Below are positions 40,936 through 49,953 of a stretch of 64,000 nt of DNA, piece by piece. A program made the translations under genes and the position numbers. The stretch covers positions 1 through 64,000 of the forward strand of contig CAZHNN010000010.1 in NCBI GenBank assembly GCA_964533965.1. The letters are read 5' to 3'. Position 1 is the stretch's first letter. Every line of letters begins with the position of its first letter. The notes beneath the pieces are model-generated. The model worked only from the letters and a program-made list of their open reading frames with translations. It was not told where the DNA came from and searched no databases. This stretch comes from RGIG3178 sp964533965. Lineage in GTDB: Bacteria > Bacillota > Clostridia > Christensenellales > QAND01.

Positions 40936-42396
40936 ATGGATCTTTGGAAACTCTCCCTATCAGAACTGCATCAAAGTCTGCAAAAAGGCGACTTTACGTC
41001 AAAGGATGTCGTGACCTCGCTGTATGAACGTATCTGTGAAGCGGACCCGAAGATAAAGGGCTATCTTCGCCTGACGGAAGAATTCGCCCATAAAGCGGCG
41101 GAGGCAGCCGATATACAAAGGACAACGGACAGCCCAAAGCTGTTCGGTATCCCCTATGCGCTCAAGGACAACATGTGCACCGACGGCATTGCAACGACTT
41201 GCGCGTCTCGCATCCTGGAGAACTTCGTTCCGCCGTATAACGCACACGTCGTCGAGCAATTGAACAACCAGCAGGCGATTCTACTTGGCAAGACGAACAT
41301 GGACGAGTTCGCCATGGGGTCATCGACCGAAAATTCCGCTTTCTTCCCCACGCGCAACCCGCATAACACGGACTATGTACCCGGCGGCAGCAGCGGCGGG
41401 AGCGCAGCGGTCGTAGCTTGCGGAATGGCGCCGTTTGCACTTGGCAGCGACACCGGCGGCAGCATTCGGCAGCCCGCTTCGCTGTGCGGCATCATCGGCT
41501 TCAAGCCAAGCTACGGCATGGTATCGCGCTATGGTCTTGTTGCGTTCGGGTCCTCACTGGATCAGATCGGCGTTTTTTCCAGAACAGTAACGGATTGCGC
41601 TATGGTGATGGACGCCATTGCGGGTCACGATCGCAGGGATTCAACCAGTTCAAGCATGGACAAGCCCGCCTTTGAGGCGCAGCTGACTGACAACGTCAAG
41701 GGTCTTCGCATCGGACTTCCGAACGAATACTTCGCGGAGGGCATCCATCCTTGTGTACGGGCATCGGTGGAAAAGGCAGCCTGCCTTCTGGAAAGCTACG
41801 GCGCCATCATTGAGCCCTGTTCGTTGCCTCGGGCATCGTATGCACTGCCAACCTATTATCTTCTTGCCTGTGCGGAAGCCTCCAGCAACCTCGCGAGATA
41901 TGACGGCGTACGCTACGGATACCGCGCACAGGACACAGAGGACTGGGAAGACATGATGGAAAAGACGCGGACAGAGGGATTTGGCGCCGAGGTGAAGCGC
42001 CGCATTATGTTGGGGACGTTCGTACTCAGCGCAGGCTATTACGACGCCTATTATAGAAAAGCGCAGCAGGCGAGGACCCTGATCCGCCGGGATTACGCAG
42101 ACGCCTTTGCCAAATACGATATGCTTTTAACGCCCACCTCGCCGACCACCGCCTGGAAGATCGGGGAACATGCCGATCCGCTGTCGCTCTATGCGGCGGA
42201 CCTGTGCACGGTCTCGATCAATATCGCCGGTTTGCCGGGGCTTTCGATTCCCTGTGGGAAGGATGAGAACAGCCTGCCGATCGGCATGCAGCTTATAGGC
42301 CGCTGGGGAGATGACGCAAAGGTGTTGAGCGTCGCTTATGCGTATGAACGGGCGAGCGGGCTCACCATCAAGCCGGTACTCGGAGGTGCGCTATGA
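40936..42396 (+). CDS. gatA: Asp-tRNA(Asn)/Glu-tRNA(Gln) amidotransferase subunit A
   Basis: GatA is the glutaminase subunit that supplies ammonia to GatB. The 486-aa amidase-family protein has the Ser-cisSer-Lys triad: lysine in PYALKDNMC, GGSSGGSAAVVACG, and the serine in ALGSDTGGSIRQPASLCG. AAGGAGGGT precedes ATG 40936. Its TGA overlaps the gatB ATG. Confidence 0.97.
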   Translation: MDLWKLSLSELHQSLQKGDFTSKDVVTSLYERICEADPKIKGYLRLTEEFAHKAAEAADIQRTTDSPKLFGIPYALKDNMCTDGIATTCASRILENFVPPYNAHVVEQLNNQQAILLGKTNMDEFAMGSSTENSAFFPTRNPHNTDYVPGGSSGGSAAVVACGMAPFALGSDTGGSIRQPASLCGIIGFKPSYGMVSRYGLVAFGSSLDQIGVFSRTVTDCAMVMDAIAGHDRRDSTSSSMDKPAFEAQLTDNVKGLRIGLPNEYFAEGIHPCVRASVEKAACLLESYGAIIEPCSLPRASYALPTYYLLACAEASSNLARYDGVRYGYRAQDTEDWEDMMEKTRTEGFGAEVKRRIMLGTFVLSAGYYDAYYRKAQQARTLIRRDYADAFAKYDMLLTPTSPTTAWKIGEHADPLSLYAADLCTVSINIAGLPGLSIPCGKDENSLPIGMQLIGRWGDDAKVLSVAYAYERASGLTIKPVLGGAL

Positions 42397-43832
42397 GCTT
42401 TGAAACCGTGATTGGCCTGGAAGTGCATGTCGAACTTTCCACCAGGACCAAGATCTTCTGCTCCTGCCCCAACACGTTCGGCGGTGAGGAGAACAGCCAT
42501 TGCTGCCCGGTCTGCCTAGGGCTTCCCGGTTCCCTTCCCGTGATGAACCGCAGCGTCGTAGAGTATGCGATCAAGGCGGGGCTGGCACTGAACTGCCATA
42601 TCAACCAGACAAGCCAGATGGACCGAAAAAACTACCACTACCCTGATATGACCAAGGGTTATCAGATCTCACAGCGCAACACGCCGATCTGCCAGAAAGG
42701 TTCCGTGACGCTGATGGATGAGGACGATACCCCGTTTACCGTAGGCATCACCGAAATACACATGGAAGAGGACGCGGGCAAGCTCGTGCATCTTTCCAAC
42801 CGCCCATCTTCCCGCGCGGATTACAACCGGGCGTCTGTGCCGTTGATCGAAATCGTGACCGAACCGGACATGCGAAGTGCCGCGCAGGCACGCATCTTCC
42901 TGCAGACGCTGCGGGAGACGCTGCTCTGCCTTGGCATCTCCGACTGCCGCATGGAGGAAGGCTCCATGCGCTGCGACGTAAACGTCTCCGTCCGTGAGAC
43001 AGGCGGCAAGCTCGGAACGCGCACCGAGATCAAGAACGTCAATTCATTCAGAAGCGTCGTGCGCGCGATCGAATACGAGAGCGGCCGCCAGATACAGAAG
43101 ATTATGGCGGGCGAGGCCATCACGCAACAGACGATGCGCTTTGACGACGCCACGGGAAGAACAACCCCGATGCGCGAGAAGGAGAACAGCCACGATTACC
43201 GCTATTTTCCCGAGCCCGACCTTCCGCCGATCGTGGTGGATGATAACCGCATGCAGGGAATCCGCGAATCGATGCCGGAACTGCCAACAGACAGGCAAAG
43301 CCGTTATGTCGCGCTGGGCATTCCAAAGAACGATGCGTGGCTGATCGCGATAACGCCGTGGATGACCTGTTTGCTGGACGGCGCTCAACAGCGTGATGCG
43401 GATTTAAAAACAGCCGCAAACTATCTGATCGGTCCGCTGGCGGCGCTATGGAACGAGCCTGCGGCAAACGGCGAAGCGCTGCGCTTTGATGCGAAAGCTT
43501 TTGCCCAATTCATTTCGCTTGTTCAGGGCAACAAGATCAACTCCAGCGGGGCAAAGGCGCTGCTGGAGGAGATGGTAGCGACAGGCGGGAATGTGGACGA
43601 CATCGTCCGCGAGAAAAACCTGCTGCAGGTGGAGGACGAGGGTGCACTTCTGCAGGTGGCGCGCGAGGTCATTGCGGAAAACCAGGCTGCCGTGAAGGAT
43701 TACCTTGGCGGCAAGGAGAAAGCGCTGACAAGCCTGCAAGGAGCTGCGATGAAAAAGACGAAGGGCAAGGCCAATCCCGTGAAGATGAAGGAGTTGCTGC
43801 TCAACGTGCTTGCGGAGGAAGCGAATCAATAA
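42393..43832 (+). CDS. gatB: Asp-tRNA(Asn)/Glu-tRNA(Gln) amidotransferase subunit B
   Basis: GatB phosphorylates and amidates the mischarged tRNA. The 479-aa product has the N-terminal VIGLEVHVELSTRTKIFCSC with zinc-site cysteines (CSC...CCPVC), the signature LEVHxEL, the DRKNYHYPDMTKGYQISQ motif, and the C-terminal GatB/YqeY tail domain (about 325-479). It starts within an ATGA overlap with gatA and ends the operon. Confidence 0.97.
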   Translation: MSFETVIGLEVHVELSTRTKIFCSCPNTFGGEENSHCCPVCLGLPGSLPVMNRSVVEYAIKAGLALNCHINQTSQMDRKNYHYPDMTKGYQISQRNTPICQKGSVTLMDEDDTPFTVGITEIHMEEDAGKLVHLSNRPSSRADYNRASVPLIEIVTEPDMRSAAQARIFLQTLRETLLCLGISDCRMEEGSMRCDVNVSVRETGGKLGTRTEIKNVNSFRSVVRAIEYESGRQIQKIMAGEAITQQTMRFDDATGRTTPMREKENSHDYRYFPEPDLPPIVVDDNRMQGIRESMPELPTDRQSRYVALGIPKNDAWLIAITPWMTCLLDGAQQRDADLKTAANYLIGPLAALWNEPAANGEALRFDAKAFAQFISLVQGNKINSSGAKALLEEMVATGGNVDDIVREKNLLQVEDEGALLQVAREVIAENQAAVKDYLGGKEKALTSLQGAAMKKTKGKANPVKMKELLLNVLAEEANQ

Positions 43833-43841
43833 GGCAAAAAC

Positions 43842-43868
43842 AAAGGAAGCGAGACCGCTTCCTTTTGT
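43842..43868 (+). terminator. intrinsic terminator of gatCAB
   Basis: AAAGGAAGCG and CGCTTCCTTT with an AGAC loop, followed by TGTTAT. Confidence 0.8.
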
Positions 43869-43951
43869 TATATCTTTTTGCGATCATGAATCCAAGCTAA
43901 CGGACACGGGATCTGCCATAGAGACATCCTCTTGTTAACCTCAAAATAAAT

Positions 43952-44004
43952 ATCCGTATGAATGAAACAGTGTAGCATTCATATGGATGCATATGATATA
44001 TAAT
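43952..44004 (+). promoter_or_regulatory. long inverted repeat and -10 element before the cupin gene
   Basis: ATCCGTATGAATG (43952-43964) and CATTCATATGGAT (43976-43988) pair at 12 of 13 positions around an 11-nt spacer. TATAAT at 43999-44004 is a likely -10, so the repeat covers the -35 region and looks like an operator. The rest of the 43866-44062 gap shows nothing else. Confidence 0.6.
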
Positions 44005-44062
44005 TTTTATCGGTGCGGAAGTAGAATAAACCGAATTAAAAATGAAGTAGGAGTGTTAGAAA

Positions 44063-44431
44063 TTGCAGAAAAATGTGATTACTTACCATAGCGGGGACAT
44101 TGTACTGGATGATCATCCACACGTCAGCAAGAATTCCGGAAATATGACCTACGAACAATATCTGCTTCAAGATGATGATACGGGAATGCTCATTAAGATG
44201 ATTCGATATCCGAAGGGTAGCATCACGCCATTGCACGATCATCATTGTGCCCATGGCATGTATGTCATCAAAGGAACCTTGCACACGGATATTGGAGATT
44301 TTGAGCAAGGAAGTTTCGTATGGTTCAAGGAAGGTACGACGATGATACATGGAGGCAAAGACGAGGATGTCGAATGCCTGTTTATCACAAACAAGGCCTT
44401 CGATATCCAGTATTTGAATTTGAATAAATAG
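44063..44431 (+). CDS. small cupin protein
   Basis: 122 aa, one cupin barrel: PKGSITPLHDHHCAHGMYVIKGTLHTDIG gives the histidine-rich first motif and GSFVWFKEGTTMIHGG the second. It begins with TTG; GGAG is 9 nt upstream. It is a single gene under a promoter with a long inverted repeat, so it is probably inducible. Function unknown; small cupins of this kind include dioxygenases, isomerases and sugar-binding proteins. Confidence 0.8.
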   Translation: MQKNVITYHSGDIVLDDHPHVSKNSGNMTYEQYLLQDDDTGMLIKMIRYPKGSITPLHDHHCAHGMYVIKGTLHTDIGDFEQGSFVWFKEGTTMIHGGKDEDVECLFITNKAFDIQYLNLNK

Positions 44432-44472
44432 CGTCCGGCTGCCCGCGCTTATGAAGGCAGTGCAGCCTGACT

Positions 44473-44502
44473 GTCACCTACCTGCATACATAGGTAAGTG
44501 AC
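44473..44502 (+). other. imperfect dyad after the cupin gene
   Basis: GTCAC-C-TACCT and AGGTA-A-GTGAC pair around an 8-nt loop, with no U-tract. It lies 40 bp past the stop and may be a weak terminator or a protein-binding site. Confidence 0.4.
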
Positions 44503-44518
44503 CTGTCCCATTAATCGC

Positions 44519-44553
44519 GAAAAAAGGGAAGCTATGACGCTTCCCTTTTTTTA
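44519..44553. terminator. bidirectional terminator between cupin and DUF2225 genes
   Basis: AAAAAGGGAAGC pairs with GCTTCCCTTTTT around a short loop. A-run and T-run flank the stem, so it works on both strands. Confidence 0.9.
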
Positions 44554-44568
44554 TTCTTTCTATGCGAT

Positions 44569-45825
44569 TTACGCGCCCTGCTGCGCTGCGGCTTCGATAT
44601 CACGGATATCCAGCAGCCGGCGCTCGGCGTGATCCTTTACGAGAGCGCTACCGTTACGATTCATCTTTGCCCGGAAGAAGTAATTCTTTGCGTTTGTCAA
44701 GTCGTTTTGCTTCAGGTACAGCTCGGCGACGACAAGGCATAGCTGCTGCTCCTGGCCCTCAGAGATCTCCTCGTTCAGATAGACGGCCATATACGCTTCC
44801 AGCGCTTTTTTTGCTGTCTCTTCCTCCATCGCTGCATTCCCGCTGTCTTGATAGATGCGGCTCAGGCGCAAGAGGAGCTTGGCTATGGCCATCCGGGGCT
44901 TGAAAAAGCAGATCGGAGCGCAAAGCAGGGCAAGGTAATACCCCGCAAAGACGGTTGCCGTGTCCATCTCTCTTCCAAAGCGGAGGTTTGCTTCCGCTTT
45001 GAAGGTCTGCAACTGCTTTAATTGTTCGGCATTGGGCTTGTCGGGGTTGCTGAACATGTCCGCCAGGGCGCTGTACAGGCAATGCGGACAGGTCACGACA
45101 TCGTAATACATCGGCTCTACACCTTTGTAGCGGTTTCGCATGTCCTTGTCCGTGCTCTCGAGCACCAGCTGTGAATTCTTAATTCGAATGGCTTTGAATT
45201 CCTTTTTGCAGACAGGACATTCATAGCCCTTTTCCAATAAATGCTCGCGGTCCGCGCTGTTCATTGGCAACGGATGGTTCCCATGTCCTTCGGGGAAGAG
45301 GGCAAAATGCAGGGGCAACGGAGTCGATGCCACTTCCTTAGGAACGTTTGTAGGCGCTGGAATAACTGCAGCAGATTTCACTGACTTTTCTTCGACAGGC
45401 TGAGCCGGCTGCACCGGCTGCAGCTGCTTGTTTTCACTAAACGGTTGCCCACTTACTGTTTCGTACGCTTTGACCGCTTCCATACGCGAGCACATCGCTT
45501 GTAAAAGCTCAAATGCCATTTCGGGTTCATCCCTCAAAAACGCAATGGCATTGTTTTTATAAACCGGCAGCGCAATCACATCGGTAAGCGCCACAGCTGT
45601 CATGGAGATGCTTCTATCCAATAGCAGCACATCATCATCGTAAAATTCGCCGGAGCTTATCGTACGAACCTGCACTTGCTTCCGGCCACTATATTCCGAA
45701 TAAAGCCCAACCTCTCCCTTGAGCACGATATACATCGCAGCGAGATTGCCACTGCATGAAATGACGCTGCCTTTTGGATACTTTTTGGCGCGGGCCAAGT
45801 TTTTCAATACACCAAGGTTAATCAA
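44569..45825 (-). CDS. cyclic-nucleotide-binding domain fused to DUF2225
   Basis: 418 aa. Residues about 10-110 form a cNMP-binding (Crp-type) barrel (KGSVISCSGNLAAMYIVLKGEVGLYSEYSG), but no helix-turn-helix follows, so it is not a classical Crp regulator. A proline-rich linker (about 130-180) leads to DUF2225 (about 195-400), with zinc-type pairs ECPVCKKEF and TCPHCLYS and TPR-like helices. The start is TTG with AAGG upstream. It stands alone. A role as a ligand-sensing structural protein is possible; the function of DUF2225 is unknown to me. Confidence 0.85.
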   Translation of the reverse strand: MINLGVLKNLARAKKYPKGSVISCSGNLAAMYIVLKGEVGLYSEYSGRKQVQVRTISSGEFYDDDVLLLDRSISMTAVALTDVIALPVYKNNAIAFLRDEPEMAFELLQAMCSRMEAVKAYETVSGQPFSENKQLQPVQPAQPVEEKSVKSAAVIPAPTNVPKEVASTPLPLHFALFPEGHGNHPLPMNSADREHLLEKGYECPVCKKEFKAIRIKNSQLVLESTDKDMRNRYKGVEPMYYDVVTCPHCLYSALADMFSNPDKPNAEQLKQLQTFKAEANLRFGREMDTATVFAGYYLALLCAPICFFKPRMAIAKLLLRLSRIYQDSGNAAMEEETAKKALEAYMAVYLNEEISEGQEQQLCLVVAELYLKQNDLTNAKNYFFRAKMNRNGSALVKDHAERRLLDIRDIEAAAQQGA

Positions 45826-45865
45826 TGCAATACCTTCTTGCTATATTCATTTTGTATTCTTCAAT

Positions 45866-45894
45866 ACTATATATCGATTGAGTTACTCTTTCAA
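45866..45894 (-). promoter_or_regulatory. promoter of the cNMP-DUF2225 gene
   Basis: On the minus strand, TTGAAA (45894-45889), a 17-bp spacer and TATAGT (45871-45866), in an AT-rich gap. Confidence 0.65.
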
Positions 45895-45985
45895 TTACAC
45901 ATCAATATATAAGTAACTTTTCATACTGTATATAAAAAAATAGCAACATGTCACCAAAAAGATGTCCGCAACAGTATTGGCTTTC

Positions 45986-46021
45986 AAAAAAACAAGCGGG
46001 AAACAGCCTGTTTCCCGCTTG
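45986..46021 (-). terminator. strong terminator of the double-GNAT gene
   Basis: CAAGCGGGAAACA and TGTTTCCCGCTTG form a perfect 13-bp stem with a 3-nt loop; TTTTTTT follows on the minus strand. Confidence 0.92.
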
Positions 46022-46045
46022 TCTATCGCCTTATCCACATTTGTA

Positions 46046-46930
46046 TCATTGGCTAATTTGATTCTGAATATCATCCAGTCTGGCTTCATAGTAATCGAAC
46101 TGCGTTCGAATCCCGAACCCGCTGGACGTATACAGCGTAAATGCCGATTTGTTATTGCTGTCCACTTCGAGCAGAATGTCCTTTTGCATGTTCTTGAGTA
46201 GGTCGATGACGTGATACAAAAACGCACGCCCGTATCCCTTGCCGCGGAATTTCTGCAAGATGCCAAATCCGTAAATGAACAAGTCCCCGTCCGCCTGCCG
46301 GACGCTGCAGACACCGATGATCTCAGAATTCAGTGTGGCGCAATAATAGCGGACATTGCGGTCATGAAATGACTTGTATGTCAGCGAGTCCGAAATATCC
46401 GAATCGCCGAAAATGTTGCCCGAAAGCGCCGCGATCTCCTTCAGATCGGCCTGTTCCACCTCGCGTATAGCGATCTCGTCCCGCTGCGTCAATTCCTTCA
46501 TGTTTTTTTCGCAGTAGTACAACAGGTATTCCGTATGCTCGAGTTCGACGGGCATACGGTCTATCATGGCTTTGGCGTCACTGCTCCTGTACTCGTGGAC
46601 GAAGACCATCGTTTCGTAGCCGCACGCCTGCAGCACTTTGACTGCTTCTAAAAGCAACCGCTTAAAATGGCCCCGGCGTCGCGATTGGGGCAAAACATAG
46701 GCACAGATTTCCGCCGTCAGCTTCGTGGGTGCAAAGACGCTGAGGATACCCGCCATTGCGCCGTCTTCATATAATAGGTAAAAGCAAGGCATATCGGGAT
46801 GGAAATTCAATGTGTTTTCCAAAAACAGGGATCCTTTCATGCCGTCATGAATCCGGCATTGTTCCTGTATGGATCGAATTTCTCCCTTTTGCTCCGCTGT
46901 CAATTTGTTCACGGAGATAATTGTTGGCAT
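46046..46930 (-). CDS. protein with two tandem GNAT acetyltransferase domains
   Basis: 294 aa. The N-terminal GNAT domain (about 10-140; AEICAYVLPQSRRRGHFKRLLLEAVKVLQACGYETMV) and the C-terminal one (about 150-290; FIYGFGILQKFRGKGYGRAFLYHVIDLL, then VDSNNKSAFTLYTSSGFGI) both show the acetyl-CoA loop. The C-terminal one has the fuller R/Q-x-x-G-x-G/A motif (KFRGKGYGRA) and is probably the active half. It recalls mycothiol-synthase-like tandem GNATs, but substrate is unknown. ATG 46930 follows a weak GGTGA site. Confidence 0.85.
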   Translation of the reverse strand: MPTIISVNKLTAEQKGEIRSIQEQCRIHDGMKGSLFLENTLNFHPDMPCFYLLYEDGAMAGILSVFAPTKLTAEICAYVLPQSRRRGHFKRLLLEAVKVLQACGYETMVFVHEYRSSDAKAMIDRMPVELEHTEYLLYYCEKNMKELTQRDEIAIREVEQADLKEIAALSGNIFGDSDISDSLTYKSFHDRNVRYYCATLNSEIIGVCSVRQADGDLFIYGFGILQKFRGKGYGRAFLYHVIDLLKNMQKDILLEVDSNNKSAFTLYTSSGFGIRTQFDYYEARLDDIQNQISQ

Positions 46931-47142
46931 GTTGTCACCAGTCCTGCAATGCTGCTGATATAGGGGCTTACAAATGAATGTGCGTTCTGTCTGTGTTCCC
47001 CATGCACATCGAATGCGCTTTTTCGTCATTGGGTGAAGCCTATATCATTGTAGCAAGCAGCGGTCGGTCTGTCGAGAAATTTCGACGTTTTTCGCATGAC
47101 ATAATCTGTCGATTACTTTTTTACACTTCAATGGTCGATAAG

Positions 47143-48132
47143 TTAAAATACGCGTTTGGCCGATTTGTAGTTCACGACCCAATAATTCGACGACAGGTCT
47201 GCGATAACTACCTTTCCCTTTCCCGAAGAACAATGGATCATCTTCCCGTCGCCAAGATATATGCCCGTATGGCCCACCTTGCCGTTGCCGCGTATGCCGA
47301 AAAAGAGTATGTCGCCCGGCCTGAGTTCGGATTTCTTTACCGACTTCCATTGATCCACACCGCTGTATCCTGCGGCACTCAATCGGCCGATGCTCACGCC
47401 GGTATGCTTGAGGCAGTAATACACGTATCCGGAGCAGTCGAAGGAATTGGGGCCTTCGTTGCCGGAAACATATCGCTTTCCAAGTTGCGCTTTGGCATAT
47501 GCCAAAAAGGCTGACGCGCTTTTGGATACGGTAGTGGAAGAGCCCGCTGAGACTGCCGCCGCTTTTGCCTTGCTCGAATAGAGCAAGTCACGTGTCGTTT
47601 CCCCTGCGATGCCGTCCACGGATAATCCATTCCGCTTTTGAAATGCTTTGATGGCCGCCGTGGTCGCAGTACCGAAGTACCCCGTGGCAGTTTTGGCAAA
47701 ATAGCGCAACGCTTTTAGGCGTCGCTGCAGGGAGGCAACGTCGGTGCCGGAATCGCCCTGCCGTACCAGGTATTTCTGGGCTGTGTCGGAATAGAGAATC
47801 TGCAGCGTCTGCTCGCTTGCGATCCCGTCGACGGGAAGTTGGTTCGTCCTCTGAAACAGGCGCACGGATTCCGTCGTAACCGTTCCGTAGTATCCAGTTG
47901 CCTCGTCGCTGTCAAAATACTGCAGATCCATCAGGCGGTTCTGCAAATCCTTCACAGTGTCGCCCATATCGCCCGGACGGAGCGCGGCATACCCAGATTG
48001 TGCCGCCGGCTCTATCGTTGGCGTGGGGCTTTCCTGTAACTTTTTCAATGAAGCCGGTTTGCAGCCGTGTACGGAGAGCAGGCATATGACCATCGCCAGA
48101 AGCAATGCCGTAGTCTTGTTCAATCGGTTCAT
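47143..48132 (-). CDS. lipoprotein NlpC/P60 endopeptidase with two peptidoglycan-binding domains
   Basis: 329 aa. A signal peptide with a probable lipobox (LLSVHGC) gives a lipid-anchored enzyme. A threonine/proline linker is followed by two PG_binding_1 domains (about 50-115 and 122-187; LRPGDMGDTVKDLQNRLMDL and VRQGDSGTDVASLQRRLKAL) and an NlpC/P60 domain, with cysteine in SFDCSGYVYY and histidine in VGHTGIYLG. It is related to the secreted enzyme at 18062. GAGGAGG precedes the ATG. It is divergent from the lactate dehydrogenase-Etf operon, with a 246-bp shared region. Confidence 0.92.
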   Translation of the reverse strand: MNRLNKTTALLLAMVICLLSVHGCKPASLKKLQESPTPTIEPAAQSGYAALRPGDMGDTVKDLQNRLMDLQYFDSDEATGYYGTVTTESVRLFQRTNQLPVDGIASEQTLQILYSDTAQKYLVRQGDSGTDVASLQRRLKALRYFAKTATGYFGTATTAAIKAFQKRNGLSVDGIAGETTRDLLYSSKAKAAAVSAGSSTTVSKSASAFLAYAKAQLGKRYVSGNEGPNSFDCSGYVYYCLKHTGVSIGRLSAAGYSGVDQWKSVKKSELRPGDILFFGIRGNGKVGHTGIYLGDGKMIHCSSGKGKVVIADLSSNYWVVNYKSAKRVF

Positions 48133-48378
48133 GCGTCATCCTCCTCGTTCCGCCGCAAGGATATATCAGGTTCGAATGCCAATGACTCACAAGCCTTCCA
48201 TGTTTTGTATTTGGAATTATCTCCACCGGTTCTGCTTTCATACGAAACGTATGACGAACACAAAACGATGCATATTTTTCAGATATCCATTCGAGCAGAA
48301 AAGGGGATTCCTGAAAGTCTAAAAAATGATATACTACGTATAGTTATGCATTTACTCAATCGGTATCGGAGGGGCACC

Positions 48379-49953
48379 ATGGATCTGATACGGCCGCTGA
48401 CCTATGAATACGCCTCCTATCTGCGCGACGAGTCACGCCGGGTAGGAAAGGCGGACAGCATTTCCTTTCCGCGCACAGAGGCGGAAATCCGCAGCATATT
48501 GATCGCTTGCTATCAGGACAACATTCCCGTGACCGTGCAGGGCGCTCGTACCGGACTTGCCGGTGCAGCTTCCCCCAATAGCGGGCATGTATTGAACCTC
48601 ACGCGCATGAATCGCGTTCTCGGTTGCCGTTTTGACGGCGAGCGCTTCTATCTGAGAGTTCAACCGGGGCTCGCCCTGTCGGAGCTTCGGAAAATGATCT
48701 CCCGCAGAAGATTTGACAGTTCGGGCTGGTCCAAGGAATCTTTAGATACATTGGCACTTTTGGCACATGCGTCAGAGCAGTTCTTCCCACCCGACCCCAC
48801 CGAGACCACCGCGACTATCGGCGGAATGGTGGCGTGCAACGCCTCTGGCGCGCGAAGCTATCTGTACGGCGCAATGCGTGGCTACGTCCACAGCCTAACG
48901 ATGCTTCTTGCGGATGGGAGAAGGATGAAGTTAACCCGCGGTGTTGAAAAAGCCGTCGGACGAAAGCTCACGATACTGCCCGAAGAAGGCTCTTCCATCG
49001 AGATTGACCTTCCGGCATATAAAATGCCCAAGACGAAAAACACCTCCGGCTTTTATGCGGAGGATAATATGGACGCGATTGACCTTGTCATCGGTTCCGA
49101 CGGAACGCTTGGCGTCATCAGCGAGATTGAACTGATGCTCTGCCCGCTTCCGCCATGCATATACGGCGTGATGTGCCTGTTCCCTTCCCAATCCCAGTCG
49201 GTCGAGTTCGTCGAACAGCTTAGACCACTTTGTGAAGGCATAGCATCGATGGAGTACTTTGACAACAATGCACTCGACGTACTTCGCGATCAGCGTAAAT
49301 CGCACGCCGCGTTTTCCGCTCTGCCGGAGTTGGCCGGCTGGATACAGGCGGCCATCTATGTGGAGCTTCATTGCGATGGTGAGCAAACCGCTCTGGAGCG
49401 TTTAAAGACCATTGACGAGGTGCTCTCCATCGGCTGCGAAAGCTCCGACACCTGGGTCGCCCGCAACCAATCCGATCTTGATAAGCTGATGTTCTTCCGC
49501 CATGCGGTGCCCGAGAGCGTAAACCTGTTGATCGACAAGCGCAAGCAGAGAGACCCCGAAATCACCAAGCTTGGCTCGGATATGGCGGTTCCCGATGAAT
49601 ATCTGAGGGATATCGTGGAGTATTACAAACAGAGCGTTGCAGAATATGGCCTGCAGTCCGCTACCTGGGGGCACATCGGCAACAACCACCTGCATGTCAA
49701 CATACTGCCAAACAGCATGGACGAATACCGGCTTGGCAAGGCGCTTTTTTTGGAGTTTGCCAAGAAGGTCACCGAGCTCAATGGATCCGTCTCCTCGGAA
49801 CACGGCGTGGGCAAGCTGAAGGCGGATTTTTTGCCGATCATGTATACCAACGAACATATGGAGCAAATGCGAAATCTGAAATGGCAGTTTGATAGAAAGG
49901 GTTTGCTGGGAAGTGGCAACCTGTTTGAACCGATACGGGAGGGGTTGCTATGA
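48379..49953 (+). CDS. GlcD/LctD-type FAD-binding dehydrogenase (probable D-lactate/2-hydroxyacid dehydrogenase)
   Basis: 524 aa. A PCMH-type FAD domain (about 30-240; PVTVQGARTGLAGAASPNSGHVLNLTRMNR, then TETTATIGGMVACNASGARSYLYGAMRGYV) is followed by a FAD-oxidase C-terminal domain with TWGHIGNNHLHVNILP and SSEHGVGKLKADFLP. This family oxidises D-lactate, glycolate or related 2-hydroxyacids. Its stop overlaps etfB in ATGA, and etfA follows, so it matches the LctD-LctB-LctC set of Acetobacterium. GGAGGGG precedes ATG 48379; upstream in-frame codons are not needed for the family. No lactate permease is adjacent. Confidence 0.92.
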   Translation: MDLIRPLTYEYASYLRDESRRVGKADSISFPRTEAEIRSILIACYQDNIPVTVQGARTGLAGAASPNSGHVLNLTRMNRVLGCRFDGERFYLRVQPGLALSELRKMISRRRFDSSGWSKESLDTLALLAHASEQFFPPDPTETTATIGGMVACNASGARSYLYGAMRGYVHSLTMLLADGRRMKLTRGVEKAVGRKLTILPEEGSSIEIDLPAYKMPKTKNTSGFYAEDNMDAIDLVIGSDGTLGVISEIELMLCPLPPCIYGVMCLFPSQSQSVEFVEQLRPLCEGIASMEYFDNNALDVLRDQRKSHAAFSALPELAGWIQAAIYVELHCDGEQTALERLKTIDEVLSIGCESSDTWVARNQSDLDKLMFFRHAVPESVNLLIDKRKQRDPEITKLGSDMAVPDEYLRDIVEYYKQSVAEYGLQSATWGHIGNNHLHVNILPNSMDEYRLGKALFLEFAKKVTELNGSVSSEHGVGKLKADFLPIMYTNEHMEQMRNLKWQFDRKGLLGSGNLFEPIREGLL

